Counted from the first letter of the stretch, positions 18,913-29,510 are shown. The stretch: 64,000 nt of DNA from Apibacter sp. B3706 (GCF_011082725.1 NZ_CP049715.1:744001-808000), one strand, 5' to 3'. Numbers and translations are program-made. Notes: generated by a model from the sequence alone, not told the origin.

Positions 18913-19755
18913 ATGGCAGAAAATAATATGAAGTCCTTAGACGACATAGTTTTTGAACATAAAAATAAAGACTATGGAGCCTATTGGATAAGAAATACAG
19001 AAAGAAAATATCTGACAAGAGCATTTATTATAGGAACGGCTATCTTTATTGCATTCGTTTTGTTATTATATTTTTATAACAGATGGCAAGCTAACAGCGG
19101 AGAAGTACAAAAGGCGGTAAATATTGAATTAACGGATATACAAACTCCTGAAGAGGAAAAAGAAGAAATCTTTGAACCTAAAGATGAACCGCCACCGCCA
19201 CCACCCGTGCAGCAAGATGAAGTAGCTCAAGTAAAAATGGTTATCCCTGAACCTAAAAAGGTTGTGGTTAAAGAAGAAACCGTTCCTAAAGTTCAAGATA
19301 CCAAAGACAAGGCAATTGGATTAGAAGATAAAGAGGGAAAAAATACAACAGATGCAGCCATATCTCATGGACCTAAAAATGATGTACCACCGGCACCACC
19401 ACCGCCAATCCCTCCAGCAGATCCTAACAAAGTATTTACTCAAGTAGATCAAGAAGCCGAATTTAAAGGAGGAGGATTGAAAGAAGTGAGTAAATTTATT
19501 GCCCGTTATATGGAATATACAGATCGAGCAATAGATAATGGAACTGAAGGGAAAATAACCGTACGTTTCGTGGTAGAAAAAGACGGTAGCGTAACCGATG
19601 TTCAGGTTGCCGGTAAAAAATTGGGTGACGGGTTAGATGAAGTAGCTATTGCAGCTATTAAGAAAACCAGTAAAATGTGGACTCCGGCCAAAGTAAATAA
19701 TCAACCGGTAAGATCTTATTTTAGAGTACCCGTAGCATTCAGATTGCCACAATAA
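18913..19755 (+). CDS. tonB: TonB family energy transducer
   Basis: TonB links the ExbB-ExbD motor to outer-membrane receptors across the periplasm. The 280-residue protein has one membrane helix (about 33-50), a proline-rich spacer with PPPPPPV near 98 and PPAPPPPIPP near 160, and a C-terminal TonB domain (about 190-280) containing EGKITVRFVVEKDGSVTDV. It closes the exbB-exbD-exbD operon and a strong terminator follows. It would energise receptors such as the one at 38561-41329. Confidence 0.94.
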   Translation: MAENNMKSLDDIVFEHKNKDYGAYWIRNTERKYLTRAFIIGTAIFIAFVLLLYFYNRWQANSGEVQKAVNIELTDIQTPEEEKEEIFEPKDEPPPPPPVQQDEVAQVKMVIPEPKKVVVKEETVPKVQDTKDKAIGLEDKEGKNTTDAAISHGPKNDVPPAPPPPIPPADPNKVFTQVDQEAEFKGGGLKEVSKFIARYMEYTDRAIDNGTEGKITVRFVVEKDGSVTDVQVAGKKLGDGLDEVAIAAIKKTSKMWTPAKVNNQPVRSYFRVPVAFRLPQ

Positions 19756-19780
19756 TTTTATAATTATTTACAATAATAGT

Positions 19781-19817
19781 AAAACTATCTCTTTTAGAAA
19801 GAGATAGTTTTTTTGTT
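19781..19817 (+). terminator. Terminator after tonB
   Basis: A perfect 13-bp stem (19782-19794 with 19798-19810), 3-nt loop and T-run. Confidence 0.88.
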
Positions 19818-19915
19818 TTTATATACAATTATATTCGGATGAAATAAATTATTTAGATGCATTCTAAAAGAACGAAAGGTGATATAAGTCATAACACACA
19901 GGGTTAGACGTTTTT

Positions 19916-19923
19916 TAAATTTG
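19916..19923 (+). promoter_or_regulatory. Promoter -7 box for sdhCAB
   Basis: TAAATTTG matches TAnnTTTG and lies 27 bp before the sdhC start. Confidence 0.65.
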
Positions 19924-19950
19924 TATTCCAAAATTAAACATTAAAGTATT

Positions 19951-20637
19951 ATGACAAGATTTTACTCTTCCTCCATAGGAAGAAAGTTTATGATGGCTTT
20001 AACAGGCTTTTTTCTCATGATTTTTTTACTGGTGCATTTAGGAATAAATTTAACTCTATTTGCAGGTAATACAGATAATGAAGGAAAATTATTGCCTAAA
20101 GAAGAAGTGATTTTTAATCAGGCGTCACATTTTATGGCAACTAATCCCTTAATCCAGATCATGCAATATGTACTGGCTTTTGGCTTTATCTATCACATCT
20201 TCTTAGGTATTATATTAACCTCCAGAAATCAAAAAGCAAGAGGAAAAGAACGTTATGCCGTAAATCAGTTTTCAGCAAACACTCCTTTTAATTCAAGAAC
20301 TATGATTTATACAGGGTTGTTAATTTTAATATTTTTATTATTACACCTTTATAATTATTTTGTTCCCATTAAATTCGGTACGGTAGGAGATGATTATTTA
20401 TTAGTGACAGAATTATTTAAAAGTCCGGTATATACCTTAATATACGTCTTGGCTTTTATATTTTTAGGATTGCATTTAAGTCACGGATTTGCATCTTCTT
20501 TCCAGTCAGTAGGATTTAATCATAAAATTTATACTCCTGTTATTAAAATACTGGGAAAAGCATATTTTATATTTATCGCAGTTGGATTTGCCGCAATTGC
20601 AATTTATTTTTACTTCAAAGGCAATGGTTTAATTTAA
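19951..20637 (+). CDS. sdhC: Succinate dehydrogenase/fumarate reductase cytochrome b subunit
   Basis: This 228-residue membrane anchor of complex II has five predicted helices (about 15-35, 62-82, 107-127, 152-172 and 196-218) and histidines within several of them (LVHLGINL, IYHIFLG, LLLHLYNY, LGLHLSHG) able to bind haem b. It is the single-subunit type that pairs with SdhA and SdhB in a three-gene operon, with sdhA 22 bp downstream. The complex moves electrons between succinate/fumarate and quinone; direction in vivo cannot be told. Confidence 0.93.
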   Translation: MTRFYSSSIGRKFMMALTGFFLMIFLLVHLGINLTLFAGNTDNEGKLLPKEEVIFNQASHFMATNPLIQIMQYVLAFGFIYHIFLGIILTSRNQKARGKERYAVNQFSANTPFNSRTMIYTGLLILIFLLLHLYNYFVPIKFGTVGDDYLLVTELFKSPVYTLIYVLAFIFLGLHLSHGFASSFQSVGFNHKIYTPVIKILGKAYFIFIAVGFAAIAIYFYFKGNGLI

Positions 20638-20659
20638 ATTATTTTAAGAAAATACTATT

Positions 20660-22675
20660 ATGGGTATAAAATTAGAATCAAAAATACCGGAAGGAGATAT
20701 CCATGAAAAATGGAAAAATCATAAAGATCATATGCGTTTGGTTGCGCCCAATAACCGAGGAAAAATAGATATAATTGTAATAGGTACAGGATTAGCGGGA
20801 GGTGCAGCAGCAGCATCGTTAGCAGAGATGGGGTATAATGTAAAAGCTTTCTGTTATCAAGATTCTCCACGACGTGCGCACTCCATTGCAGCTCAAGGAG
20901 GGATCAATGCAGCTAAAAATTATCAAAATGATGGCGACAGCGTTTACAGATTATTTTATGATACAATTAAAGGAGGAGATTACAGAGCGAGAGAAGCAAA
21001 CGTATACAGACTAGCTGAAGTTTCCAATTCAATCATAGACCAATGTGTGGCACAAGGAGTACCTTTTGCAAGAGAATACGGAGGATTATTAGATAACCGA
21101 TCATTCGGGGGTACACAGGTACAAAGAACCTTTTATGCAGCAGGACAAACCGGACAGCAACTATTATTAGGCGCTTATTCCGCAATGAACAGACAAATAG
21201 GTAAAGGGCGTTTACAAATGTTTAATAGACATGAAATGCTTGATCTAGTAGTGGTTGATGGAAAAGCTCGTGGAATAATAGCCAGAGATCTGGTTACCGG
21301 AGAAATACAAAGACACTCTGCTCACGCGGTTGTTATTGGATCGGGAGGATACGGAAATGTATTTTTCTTATCTACCAACGCCATGGGATCGAATGGAACA
21401 GCAGTTTGGAAAATACATAAAAAAGGAGCCGCCTTTGGTAATCCTTGTTTTACACAAATTCACCCAACTTGTATTCCGGTTCATGGTGATCAACAATCCA
21501 AATTAACCCTAATGTCAGAATCTTTAAGAAATGACGGGCGAATTTGGGTACCTAAAAAAATTGAAGATTCACAAGCTATACGTGCAGGAAAATTGAAACC
21601 TACTGAAATAGCTGAAGAAGACAGGGATTACTATTTGGAAAGAAGATATCCGGCTTTTGGAAATTTAGTTCCAAGAGATGTGGCTTCACGTGCAGCAAAA
21701 GAACGATGTGATGCAGGATACGGAATCGAAAATAATGCTACAGGAGAAGGAGTTTATTTGGATTTTTCTTCATCTTTTGTAAAATATGGTAAAGAAAAAG
21801 CAAATGAGCTGGATATTCACAATCCATCACAAGAAGAAATTATTAAATTAGGAAAAAAAGTAGTTGAAGAAAAATATGGAAACTTATTTACCATGTATGA
21901 AAAAATTACGGGTGATAATCCATACGAAACTCCAATGAAAATATATCCTGCAGTACACTATACAATGGGAGGAATTTGGGTTGATTATAACCTAATGAGT
22001 ACCATTCCCGGTTGTTTTGTAACGGGTGAAGCTAATTTCTCTGATCATGGAGCTAACCGCTTAGGAGCGTCAGCCTTAATGCAAGGGTTAGCCGATGGGT
22101 ATTTTGTTTTGCCGTATACTATTGCTGACTATTTAGCCGATGATATACGTACCGGACCGATATCAACAGACTTACCGGAATTCGTAGAAGCTGAAAAACA
22201 AGTCAAAGATAGAATTCAACATTTTCTAACCAATAAAGGAACTAAAACCGTTGATTATTTCCATAAAAAATTAGGTCGTGTCATGTGGAACAAAGTAGGT
22301 ATGGCTCGGGATGAAAAAGGATTAAAAGAAGCAATCTCTGAAATAGAAGAAATCAGAAAAGAATTTTGGAGAGATGTTAAAGTACCGGGTTCCGATAATA
22401 CGATTAATATGGAACTTGAAAAAGCGGGTAGAGTGGCAGATTTCCTTGAATTAGGTCAATTGATGGCCATGGATGCATTAAATAGAAATGAATCATGCGG
22501 AGGACATTTCCGAATTGAATACCAAACAGAAGACGGTGAAACGCTGCGTAATGATGAAGAATATTCTTATGTAGCCGTTTGGGAGTATAATGGTGAAGAT
22601 TTAAATAAAGAAATTCTGCATAAGGAAGATCTAAATTACAAATACATTAAAATAGCAGCAAGAAATTATAAATAA
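20660..22675 (+). CDS. sdhA: Succinate dehydrogenase/fumarate reductase flavoprotein subunit
   Basis: The 671-residue catalytic subunit carries the FAD-binding motif [20 protein letters not shown] near residues 36-55, the covalent-FAD region [14 protein letters not shown], and the substrate block [15 protein letters not shown]. Length and the [19 protein letters not shown]-like middle fit the Bacteroidota form. It sits between sdhC and sdhB in an operon with gaps of about 20 bp. Confidence 0.96.
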   Translation: MGIKLESKIPEGDIHEKWKNHKDHMRLVAPNNRGKIDIIVIGTGLAGGAAAASLAEMGYNVKAFCYQDSPRRAHSIAAQGGINAAKNYQNDGDSVYRLFYDTIKGGDYRAREANVYRLAEVSNSIIDQCVAQGVPFAREYGGLLDNRSFGGTQVQRTFYAAGQTGQQLLLGAYSAMNRQIGKGRLQMFNRHEMLDLVVVDGKARGIIARDLVTGEIQRHSAHAVVIGSGGYGNVFFLSTNAMGSNGTAVWKIHKKGAAFGNPCFTQIHPTCIPVHGDQQSKLTLMSESLRNDGRIWVPKKIEDSQAIRAGKLKPTEIAEEDRDYYLERRYPAFGNLVPRDVASRAAKERCDAGYGIENNATGEGVYLDFSSSFVKYGKEKANELDIHNPSQEEIIKLGKKVVEEKYGNLFTMYEKITGDNPYETPMKIYPAVHYTMGGIWVDYNLMSTIPGCFVTGEANFSDHGANRLGASALMQGLADGYFVLPYTIADYLADDIRTGPISTDLPEFVEAEKQVKDRIQHFLTNKGTKTVDYFHKKLGRVMWNKVGMARDEKGLKEAISEIEEIRKEFWRDVKVPGSDNTINMELEKAGRVADFLELGQLMAMDALNRNESCGGHFRIEYQTEDGETLRNDEEYSYVAVWEYNGEDLNKEILHKEDLNYKYIKIAARNYK

Positions 22676-22696
22676 CCTGTAAATAAAAATAAAAAA

Positions 22697-23473
22697 ATGG
22701 CAGGAAAATTATTAAACCTAACACTAAAAGTTTGGAAACAAGCAGGTAGGGGACAAAAAGGAAAATTTGAAGAATATAAATTAGAAGGAGTATCTACTGA
22801 AAGTTCATTTTTAGAAATGTTAGATATGCTAAATGAGCAATTAGTAGAACAAGATAAAGAACCCGTTGCATTCGATCATGATTGTCGTGAAGGAATATGC
22901 GGAATGTGTTCACTATATATAAATGGAAGGGCTCATGGTCCGGATCGAGGAATAACCACTTGTCAATTACACATGAGAATGTTTAATGATGGTGACACTA
23001 TTGTTATTGAACCTTGGAGATCAGCAGCTTTTCCTGTAATTAAAGATTTAATTGTTGATAGAACTGCATTTGACAGAATTCAACATGCCGGAGGATTTGT
23101 TTCTGTGAATACTTCAGGAAATACAATTGATGCCAATGCGATACCAATTGAAAAAGAAAAAGCAGATAAAGCATTTGCTGCAGCCGCTTGCATTGGTTGT
23201 GGAGCTTGTGTGGCTACTTGTAAAAATGGATCAGCCATGTTGTTTGTTTCTGCTAAAGTTTCTCAATATGCATTATTACCTCAAGGTAAAATAGAAGCTA
23301 CCCGCAGGGTATTAAATATGGTTAGAAAAATGGATGAAGAAGGATTTGGTAACTGCACCAATACAGGAGCTTGTGAGGTTGAATGTCCTAAAGGAATTTC
23401 TCTTGAAAATATAGCCAGAATGAACAGAGAATTTCTACATGCCAGTATTGTAAATGATATTAAGGCAGAATAA
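22697..23473 (+). CDS. sdhB: Succinate dehydrogenase/fumarate reductase iron-sulfur subunit
   Basis: The 258-residue subunit relays electrons from FAD to quinone. The 2Fe-2S cysteines are in CREGICGMC and the later TTCQLH, the 4Fe-4S motif is [11 protein letters not shown], and the last cluster cysteines include those in [15 protein letters not shown]. It ends the sdhCAB operon, followed by a terminator. Confidence 0.96.
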   Translation: MAGKLLNLTLKVWKQAGRGQKGKFEEYKLEGVSTESSFLEMLDMLNEQLVEQDKEPVAFDHDCREGICGMCSLYINGRAHGPDRGITTCQLHMRMFNDGDTIVIEPWRSAAFPVIKDLIVDRTAFDRIQHAGGFVSVNTSGNTIDANAIPIEKEKADKAFAAAACIGCGACVATCKNGSAMLFVSAKVSQYALLPQGKIEATRRVLNMVRKMDEEGFGNCTNTGACEVECPKGISLENIARMNREFLHASIVNDIKAE

Positions 23474-23499
23474 TTGTCAAATATTTTTAAGTATAATTT

Positions 23500-23532
23500 A
23501 CAGTTCGAAGCGTACGTTTCGAACTGTTTTTT
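23500..23532 (+). terminator. Terminator after sdhB
   Basis: A 10-bp stem (23500-23509 with 23518-23527), 8-nt loop and T-run. Confidence 0.88.
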
Positions 23533-23710
23533 ATTTTATAATTTAATCTACTATACTAATATTGTATATCAATACTAACCCGAAAACTATTTATCCCAAA
23601 AAATTTTAAAGGTATATTACAAGCTTAATTGATCCGTAAACGTTAATAATTTTTCATAATTATTATAATTCAGAATTACCTTTGGTAAAATTTCAAATAA
23701 ATTGAAAATA

Positions 23711-24835
23711 TTATATTTCCTTATAATATGTTTTCCTCCTTTTATGATTAATAGGATTATAATCCTTCCATAATAATTGAATACTTTTATTATCTGCTAA
23801 TTCAGGATTAGTTTCCAAATATTTAACTCCTTTATTGTTAAATAAATCAAAGAATTCTTTCAAAACAATGGCAGTAATTCCTTTCTTTTGATAATCGGGA
23901 TGGATTCCTATCAAATAAAAATTAGCCCATTCATTATTTTTGGAAGCTCTAAGTAAATGATACCATCCGAAAGGAAATAATTTCCCTTTCGCTTTTTGTA
24001 AGGCTACTGAATAGGAAGGCATGGTTATGGCAAAACCCACTAAATTATTACTTTCATCTGCAATACAGATTACATAATCCTTATTTATAAATGGAATGTA
24101 TTTTTCCTTATAATATTGTATTTGCTTATCTGAAAAGGGAACATAAGTAGGTAAAACCTTGTAAGTATCTTCTAACAATTTAAAAATTTCGTCCGCTCGC
24201 TCAATTAATTCATCTTTCGTTTTAAACTGTAGAGATTTTAGTTTATATTTTTGCTTTAATAAGTCGGAGAACCGAATGACTTTATCCGGTAATTCTTTAA
24301 CTACTTCAATGTAAAATTCAACCCATTCATTAGCTTCAGTAAAACCTAATTTTTTAAAATGATCATGATAATAAGGAAAATTATAAATACCAATCATAGT
24401 TGCTAATTTATCATATCCTTTACTTAAAAATCCCGCCTTATCAAGGTTAGTAAAACCAACAGGTCCTTCAACTCGTTGAATACCCTTTTCCTCAGCCATT
24501 TCATAAGCTTTATCTAAAAGTCTTTTGGTAACTTCAAGATCATCTATAACATCAAACCAACCAAATCGTAGTTTCTTTATACCGGAAAATTTTTCCTCAT
24601 TTTTATTGATAATCAAAGCAATTCTTCCAACGATTTCATTATCCCTGTAGGCAAGAAATTTTTTACATGTTGAAAATTCAAAAACAGGATTTTTAGTTTC
24701 GTCGAAAATTGCCATTTCTTCAGAAATTAGCGCCGGTACATAATAAGGATTATTCTTATAGAGTTTAGTTGGAAATGTTACAAAATTTTTTAAATCTGAT
24801 TTCGTGACAACCTCGTTAATACTAATTTTGTTCAT
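23711..24835 (-). CDS. GNAT-fold N-acetyltransferase-like protein
   Basis: This 374-residue protein is a conserved Bacteroidota family with an acetyltransferase-like fold. The C-terminal part has the acyl-CoA-binding pattern IGIHPDYQKKGITAIVLKE (about residues 309-327), and the N-terminal half has NEIVGRIALIINK, suggesting two GNAT-like halves. No signal peptide or membrane helix is seen. Substrate is unknown. It stands alone, divergent from the membrane protease gene. Confidence 0.78.
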   Translation of the reverse strand: MNKISINEVVTKSDLKNFVTFPTKLYKNNPYYVPALISEEMAIFDETKNPVFEFSTCKKFLAYRDNEIVGRIALIINKNEEKFSGIKKLRFGWFDVIDDLEVTKRLLDKAYEMAEEKGIQRVEGPVGFTNLDKAGFLSKGYDKLATMIGIYNFPYYHDHFKKLGFTEANEWVEFYIEVVKELPDKVIRFSDLLKQKYKLKSLQFKTKDELIERADEIFKLLEDTYKVLPTYVPFSDKQIQYYKEKYIPFINKDYVICIADESNNLVGFAITMPSYSVALQKAKGKLFPFGWYHLLRASKNNEWANFYLIGIHPDYQKKGITAIVLKEFFDLFNNKGVKYLETNPELADNKSIQLLWKDYNPINHKRRKTYYKEI

Positions 24836-24891
24836 GTACTGTTAGATTTACAAGTCTTTTTGGTTTTACAACTAAAAAGTTATAATTTTAG

Positions 24892-24899
24892 CAAATATA
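24892..24899 (-). promoter_or_regulatory. Promoter -7 box for the GNAT-like gene
   Basis: The minus strand reads TATATTTG, matching TAnnTTTG, 57 bp before the start. Confidence 0.5.
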
Positions 24900-24961
24900 C
24901 TTAGTATAAATTAATTTTAAAATTTACAAGAATAATAAGTCTATAAAGAATTTAAACAATT

Positions 24962-25666
24962 ATGGTAAACGATCCCATTTATTTATTAATAACAGCAATT
25001 ATTTTCATAGTAAGTACGATTGTTCAAGGACAATTAAAATCAAAATTTGAAAAATATTCCAAAACAAGGTTATCCAATGGTTTGAGCGGAAAAGAAATTG
25101 CAGAAAAGATGTTACGAGATAATGGAATAACCGATGTTAAAGTTACATCAACTCCCGGAATGTTAACAGATCATTACAATCCGGTAAATAAAACCGTCAA
25201 TTTATCTGAAGGTGTTTATAACCAGCGGTCTACAGCCGCAGCAGCGGTTGCTGCTCATGAATGCGGACATGCCGTACAACATGCCGTTGGATATTCCATG
25301 TTACAATTACGTTCCCAACTAGTTCCCATAGTTAGTATTAGTTCTAAATTTCTACAATGGGTATTATTAGCAGGGTTAGCTATTATGGTGTTTTCAGGAA
25401 ATACGATTGTATTAGGAGTTGGAATAGGTTTATTTGCCATAACTACCCTTTTTGCATTTATCACCTTACCGGTAGAATATGATGCCAGTAACAGAGCATT
25501 AAAGTGGTTAGAAAATAATCATGTCGTTCAACCCGGTGAATATGATGAATGTAATGATGCTTTGAAATGGGCAGCAAGAACTTATTTAGTATCAGCTGCC
25601 GGGTCTTTAGCTCAATTAATTTATTTTGTCATGATATTTTTAGGAAATAATCGAAGAAATGACTAA
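24962..25666 (+). CDS. Membrane zinc metallopeptidase, YugP-like
   Basis: The 234-residue protein has an N-terminal membrane helix (about 5-22), the zinc-binding motif HECGH at residues 99-103 inside AAAAVAAHECGHAVQHA, and further helices (about 127-165 and 208-230). The segment LPVEYDASNRAL matches the third-ligand region of the YugP-like (PF04298) family. These are inner-membrane proteases of largely unknown substrate. aroB follows after 24 bp, probably by shared transcription rather than shared function. Confidence 0.88.
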   Translation: MVNDPIYLLITAIIFIVSTIVQGQLKSKFEKYSKTRLSNGLSGKEIAEKMLRDNGITDVKVTSTPGMLTDHYNPVNKTVNLSEGVYNQRSTAAAAVAAHECGHAVQHAVGYSMLQLRSQLVPIVSISSKFLQWVLLAGLAIMVFSGNTIVLGVGIGLFAITTLFAFITLPVEYDASNRALKWLENNHVVQPGEYDECNDALKWAARTYLVSAAGSLAQLIYFVMIFLGNNRRND

Positions 25667-25690
25667 CTAATAAGCCAATCATAACGAGTT

Positions 25691-26740
25691 ATGAATTTTA
25701 TAAATCCTATATATTACGGAGTTGAAGGAATCAAAGAAATCAATAAGTATATTCAAAGCTATCAACCTTCCAAAATAGTTTTTTTGGTGGATGAAAATAC
25801 GCATGAGGTATGCTACCCGAAAATTATTACTGAAATTGAAAGTTCTGCTGAAATTGAAATTTTGGAAATTGATTCAGGAGAACATAATAAAAATTTATAT
25901 ATATGTATAAATTTATGGGAGGCTTTAACAGAACTCAAAATAGATAGAAAAGCCTTGCTGATAAATGTTGGAGGGGGAGTACTTACGGATATGGGAGGAT
26001 TTGTAGCAAACTGTTACAAGAGAGGAATTCCTTTCATAAATATTCCAACCACACTTTTAGCAATGGTGGATGCCTCCATTGGAGGAAAAACGGGCGTTGA
26101 TTTAGGCAGTCATAAAAATCAAATAGGTAACTTTGTTTTACCTCAATTAGTCCACGTAGATGTTGGTTTCCTTACTACGCTTCCTACCGAGCAAATTTTA
26201 AGCGGTTTTGCAGAAATTATTAAGCACGGACTAATTGCAGATAAAAAATACTGGGAAGAAATAATTCGCTTAGATGATCGTAATCCGGATTATTTAGAAC
26301 CATTGATAAAAACTAATATTGAAATAAAAAAGAAAGTAGTTTCAAATGATTTTACCGAATCAGGATTAAGGAAAATATTAAATTTTGGTCATACCGTAGG
26401 TCATGCAGTAGAAAGTTTCTTTTTAGAAAATAACACCCCTATTTTGCATGGAGAAGGGGTAGCCATGGGAATGATTGTAGAAAGTTATATTTCCATGAAA
26501 AAAGGCTTTCTTTCTTATCCCGAATATGAAGAGATTAAGCTATATATTTCCTCCTTGTATCCTAAATTAAATCTCAAGAAAGACTATTTTGATGATATTT
26601 TTTCATTCATGCAAAACGATAAAAAAAATGTGAATCGGGAAATTAAATTTGTTTTGTTGGAAAAAATAGGACAAGCAGTTTATGATATTTCTGTGGAAAA
26701 AGAACTTATTAAAGAGGCAATTTATTTATATATAGAGTAA
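25691..26740 (+). CDS. aroB: 3-dehydroquinate synthase
   Basis: AroB cyclises DAHP to 3-dehydroquinate, the second step of the shikimate pathway, using NAD and a divalent metal. The 349 residues include the NAD-binding block LLINVGGGVLTDMGGFVA, PTTLLAMVDASIGGKTGVD, the metal-ligand glutamate in SGFAEIIKHGLI and the histidine block NFGHTVGHAVE. aroC, the last pathway step, is elsewhere in the window (46746). Confidence 0.96.
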   Translation: MNFINPIYYGVEGIKEINKYIQSYQPSKIVFLVDENTHEVCYPKIITEIESSAEIEILEIDSGEHNKNLYICINLWEALTELKIDRKALLINVGGGVLTDMGGFVANCYKRGIPFINIPTTLLAMVDASIGGKTGVDLGSHKNQIGNFVLPQLVHVDVGFLTTLPTEQILSGFAEIIKHGLIADKKYWEEIIRLDDRNPDYLEPLIKTNIEIKKKVVSNDFTESGLRKILNFGHTVGHAVESFFLENNTPILHGEGVAMGMIVESYISMKKGFLSYPEYEEIKLYISSLYPKLNLKKDYFDDIFSFMQNDKKNVNREIKFVLLEKIGQAVYDISVEKELIKEAIYLYIE

Positions 26741-26840
26741 GAAGGTTGAATATGGTTTAATTAACCAATTGAGAAAATATAATGAAATTAGCTAACTCTA
26801 ATAGGTATCACTTTTTTCGATCCATATATGTAGATTTCAT

Positions 26841-26871
26841 TTTGCAAAACCAATAAAAATCTATATATTTG
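26841..26871 (+). promoter_or_regulatory. Full consensus promoter for rpsF-rpsR-rplI
   Basis: TTTG at 26841-26844, a 19-bp spacer and TATATTTG at 26864-26871 match the Bacteroidota -33/-7 promoter in both boxes and spacing. This is the best promoter in the window. The 5' untranslated region would be about 28 nt, with no obvious leader structure. Confidence 0.85.
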
Positions 26872-26905
26872 CACTTCGAAAAAAATAATTAAAAAATTTT
26901 GATCT

Positions 26906-27247
26906 ATGAATCATTACGAAACTGTTTTCATTTTAACTCCCGTTCTGTCTGATTCTCAGGTAGAGGAAGCAGTTAAATCATTTGAGGCTTTACTCAAAGA
27001 AAACAATGCAACTATTGTAAACCAGGAAAACTGGGGATTAAAAAAATTAGCATATCCAATTCAACTTAAAAGAAATGGATTTTACAATCTGATTGAGTTT
27101 CAAGCTCCCGGAGAAATTGTTAATACATTAGAATTAGCATTCAAGAGAGATGAAAGAGTATTAAGATTCTTAACTGTGAAATTAGACAAGCACGGGGTAG
27201 AATGGGCTAGAAAAAGAGAAGAAAAAGTTAAATCATTAAAAAAATAA
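26906..27247 (+). CDS. rpsF: Small ribosomal subunit protein bS6
   Basis: S6 binds 16S rRNA together with S18 in the platform of the 30S subunit. The 113-residue protein starts with the typical [12 protein letters not shown] and contains [19 protein letters not shown]. It heads the rpsF-rpsR-rplI operon, with rpsR 3 bp downstream. Confidence 0.97.
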   Translation: MNHYETVFILTPVLSDSQVEEAVKSFEALLKENNATIVNQENWGLKKLAYPIQLKRNGFYNLIEFQAPGEIVNTLELAFKRDERVLRFLTVKLDKHGVEWARKREEKVKSLKK

Positions 27248-27250
27248 GAC

Positions 27251-27556
27251 ATGGCAATTGATGAATTAGCAAAACAGGCAGCAGGAGGAAATGTCAGTGA
27301 AGTAAAATTCTTAAGTCAATTAGATATTGAGACTAAGACAGAAAAAAAATATTGCCGTTTTAAAAAATACGGTATAAAATACGTTGATTATAAAGATCCT
27401 GATTTCTTATTGAAATTTGTAAATGAGCAAGGTAAAATCCTTCCAAGAAGACTTACCGGAACATCTTTAAAATTTCAAAGAAAAGTATCTCAAGCAATTA
27501 AAAGAGCAAGACATTTAGCATTATTGCCATATGTTGGAGATCAATTAAAACCTTAA
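27251..27556 (+). CDS. rpsR: Small ribosomal subunit protein bS18
   Basis: S18 partners S6 in the 30S platform. The 101-residue protein has the core [14 protein letters not shown] and [19 protein letters not shown]; an N-terminal extension of about 25 residues relative to proteobacterial S18 is common in Bacteroidota. It lies between rpsF and rplI. Confidence 0.97.
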   Translation: MAIDELAKQAAGGNVSEVKFLSQLDIETKTEKKYCRFKKYGIKYVDYKDPDFLLKFVNEQGKILPRRLTGTSLKFQRKVSQAIKRARHLALLPYVGDQLKP

Positions 27557-27576
27557 TTTAAAGAAAAAAAGAGATC

Positions 27577-28041
27577 ATGGAAGTAATTCTTAAACAAGAC
27601 GTTGAAAATTTAGGACTAGAGTTTGACGTGGTTAGCGTAAAACCGGGTTATGCTCGTAACTTTTTAATACCAAAAGGATTTGCTTTATTAGCAACTCCTA
27701 AAAATAAAGCAGCATTAGAAGCTACTTTAAAAGAAAGAGAAGCAGAAGAAGCAGCTCAAGTTAAAGCAGCTAACGATATCGTTGCAAAATTAAAAGAAGT
27801 AGTAGTTTCTATTCCTGCAAAAGTAGGTGCCGGAGATAAATTGTTCGGTTCTATTAACAATTCAGACTTAGCAGAAGCATTAGCAAAAGCCGGAGTTAAT
27901 GTAGATAAGAAATACATCAAAATTCCTGGAAATACTATTAAAAGATTAGGAAAATATACTGCAAAAATTCGTTTACACAGAACCGTTGAGTATGACTATT
28001 CCTTTGATGTAGTTTCCGATGGAGTTGCTGCAGAAGAATAA
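27577..28041 (+). CDS. rplI: Large ribosomal subunit protein bL9
   Basis: L9 binds 23S rRNA near the L1 stalk. The 154-residue protein has the diagnostic N-terminal VKPGYARNFLIPKGFA block, a long charged connecting helix, and the C-terminal domain with LFGSINNSDLAEAL. It ends the operon before a terminator. Confidence 0.97.
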   Translation: MEVILKQDVENLGLEFDVVSVKPGYARNFLIPKGFALLATPKNKAALEATLKEREAEEAAQVKAANDIVAKLKEVVVSIPAKVGAGDKLFGSINNSDLAEALAKAGVNVDKKYIKIPGNTIKRLGKYTAKIRLHRTVEYDYSFDVVSDGVAAEE

Positions 28042-28069
28042 TATACTTGTAGAAAGTAAATACAATAAA

Positions 28070-28101
28070 AAAAACTGTCAGTTTAACTGACAGTTTTTTT
28101 T
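28070..28101 (+). terminator. Terminator after rplI
   Basis: Palindrome with arms 28073-28083 and 28085-28095 followed by a T-run; in RNA the central GTTTAAC forms the loop. Confidence 0.88.
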
Positions 28102-28114
28102 ATTGCTTAAATTC

Positions 28115-28145
28115 TTGGCTTATTTTATTTCTTATCTTATCTTTG
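28115..28145 (+). promoter_or_regulatory. Promoter for the Nif3-like gene
   Basis: TTG at 28115-28117, a 20-bp spacer and TATCTTTG at 28138-28145. It lies inside the upstream extension of the reading frame and so fixes the start at 28166. Confidence 0.75.
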
Positions 28146-28165
28146 ATAAGAAAAATTATTTAAAT

Positions 28166-29266
28166 ATGAAAGTAGCAGATGTTGCAGAACTTTTAAAACA
28201 ACTGGCGCCTGAGTCCAATGCAGAAAACTTTGATAATGTTGGTTTATTAGTTGGAGACCTTCAAGCTGAAATATCAAGCATTTTAATAACCCTGGATTGT
28301 TTAGATGAAGTAGTAGACGAAGCAATTCAAAAAAATTGCAATATGATTGTTACCTTTCATCCCATAATTTTTTCGGGTATGAAATCAATTACCGGTAAAA
28401 ATTACGTTGAAAAAGCAGTTATTAAAGCCATCAAAAATGATATAGCAATCTATGCCATTCATACGAATTTAGATATAGCTAAAGAAGGTGTTAATTATGA
28501 AATATGTAAGCGTTTACATATTAAAAACAGTAAACCGTTAATTCCTAAAATTAGAAGCATTAAAAAGCTGCAAACATTTGTTCCTTTGACACATTTTACC
28601 CAAGTGCAACAAGCATTATTTAAATCCGGGGCAGGAGAAGTAGGGAATTATAAAAATTGCAGTTTTAGAGTTGAAGGAACCGGCACATTTTTACCAACAG
28701 AAAATTCTAATCCTTTTATTGGCAAAAAAAATGTAATTGAAGAAGTACAAGAGGTATTGATTAGTGTAATATTTGAGGATTTTAAACAAGCAACCGTTTT
28801 GGAAGCATTACGAAGATCTCATCCTTACGAAGAAATTGCTTATGAAATTTTCACTTTAGATAATGTAAATCAAGAATTAGGAATGGGTAGAATAGGAGAA
28901 TTGGAAACCTCATTATCTCAAGAACAATTCTTATCATATCTTAAAGAAAATTTGCCTACCTCATGTATTCGCCATTCCAATTTAAAAAATAAACAAGTCA
29001 AAAAGGTAGCAGTTCTAGGGGGAGCAGGTAGCTTTGCAATAAAAAACGCGTTAAATGCCGGAGCAGATGTTTTTGTGACGGCAGATATAAAATATCATGA
29101 ATTTTTCCAAGCAGAAGGAAAAATTCTTCTGGCAGATATCGGACATTATGAAAGCGAGCAGTTCACTAAAAATTTATTGCATAATTATTTACGTGAAAAA
29201 TTAAATAATATCGATATTTTACTCTCTGAAATAAATACAAATCCGATAAACTATTACTTTAAATAA
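28166..29266 (+). CDS. Nif3-like dinuclear metal-centre protein
   Basis: The frame is open from 28103, but the terminator of rplI and a good promoter lie in that part, so the start is the ATG at 28166, giving 366 residues beginning KVADVAELL. The protein has NFDNVGLLVGD, the metal-ligand block TFHPIIFSG and AIYAIHTNLDIA, an inserted PII-like domain in the middle, and ADVFVTADIKYHEFF with GHYESEQF at the end. Nif3/YbgI proteins form hexameric rings with two metals per subunit; GTP cyclohydrolase-like activity has been proposed but the role is unsettled. The zinc-ribbon family gene follows, a usual pairing. Confidence 0.93.
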   Translation: MKVADVAELLKQLAPESNAENFDNVGLLVGDLQAEISSILITLDCLDEVVDEAIQKNCNMIVTFHPIIFSGMKSITGKNYVEKAVIKAIKNDIAIYAIHTNLDIAKEGVNYEICKRLHIKNSKPLIPKIRSIKKLQTFVPLTHFTQVQQALFKSGAGEVGNYKNCSFRVEGTGTFLPTENSNPFIGKKNVIEEVQEVLISVIFEDFKQATVLEALRRSHPYEEIAYEIFTLDNVNQELGMGRIGELETSLSQEQFLSYLKENLPTSCIRHSNLKNKQVKKVAVLGGAGSFAIKNALNAGADVFVTADIKYHEFFQAEGKILLADIGHYESEQFTKNLLHNYLREKLNNIDILLSEINTNPINYYFK

Positions 29267-29510
29267 TAGTTGAGTTTTAAAACTCCTTTTTATAAAATTG
29301 TGACAATTAATTTAGATCTATCATAAAATATGATATTACAAGATTAATCAACTATATTGTAAATAATAGATGCTAAAAGACTAATTTTTTTCCTTAAGCA
29401 TATTTTTAATATAAAGAAACTATATTAAATAATAAATTAATAATTTAACTAACCAATGAATGTTCGTTAAGCAAATACCTCATGCTATTGAAACATATTA
29501 TAAAATTTAG
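29267..29510. other. Intergenic region between the Nif3-like and coiled-coil genes
   Basis: AT-rich, no supported gene or terminator. The promoter box of the downstream gene follows at 29511. Confidence 0.4.

Noticed and set aside
28103-28165. Upstream extension of the Nif3-like frame
   Set aside because: It begins with a TTG at the rplI terminator and contains the gene's own promoter, so it is not translated.
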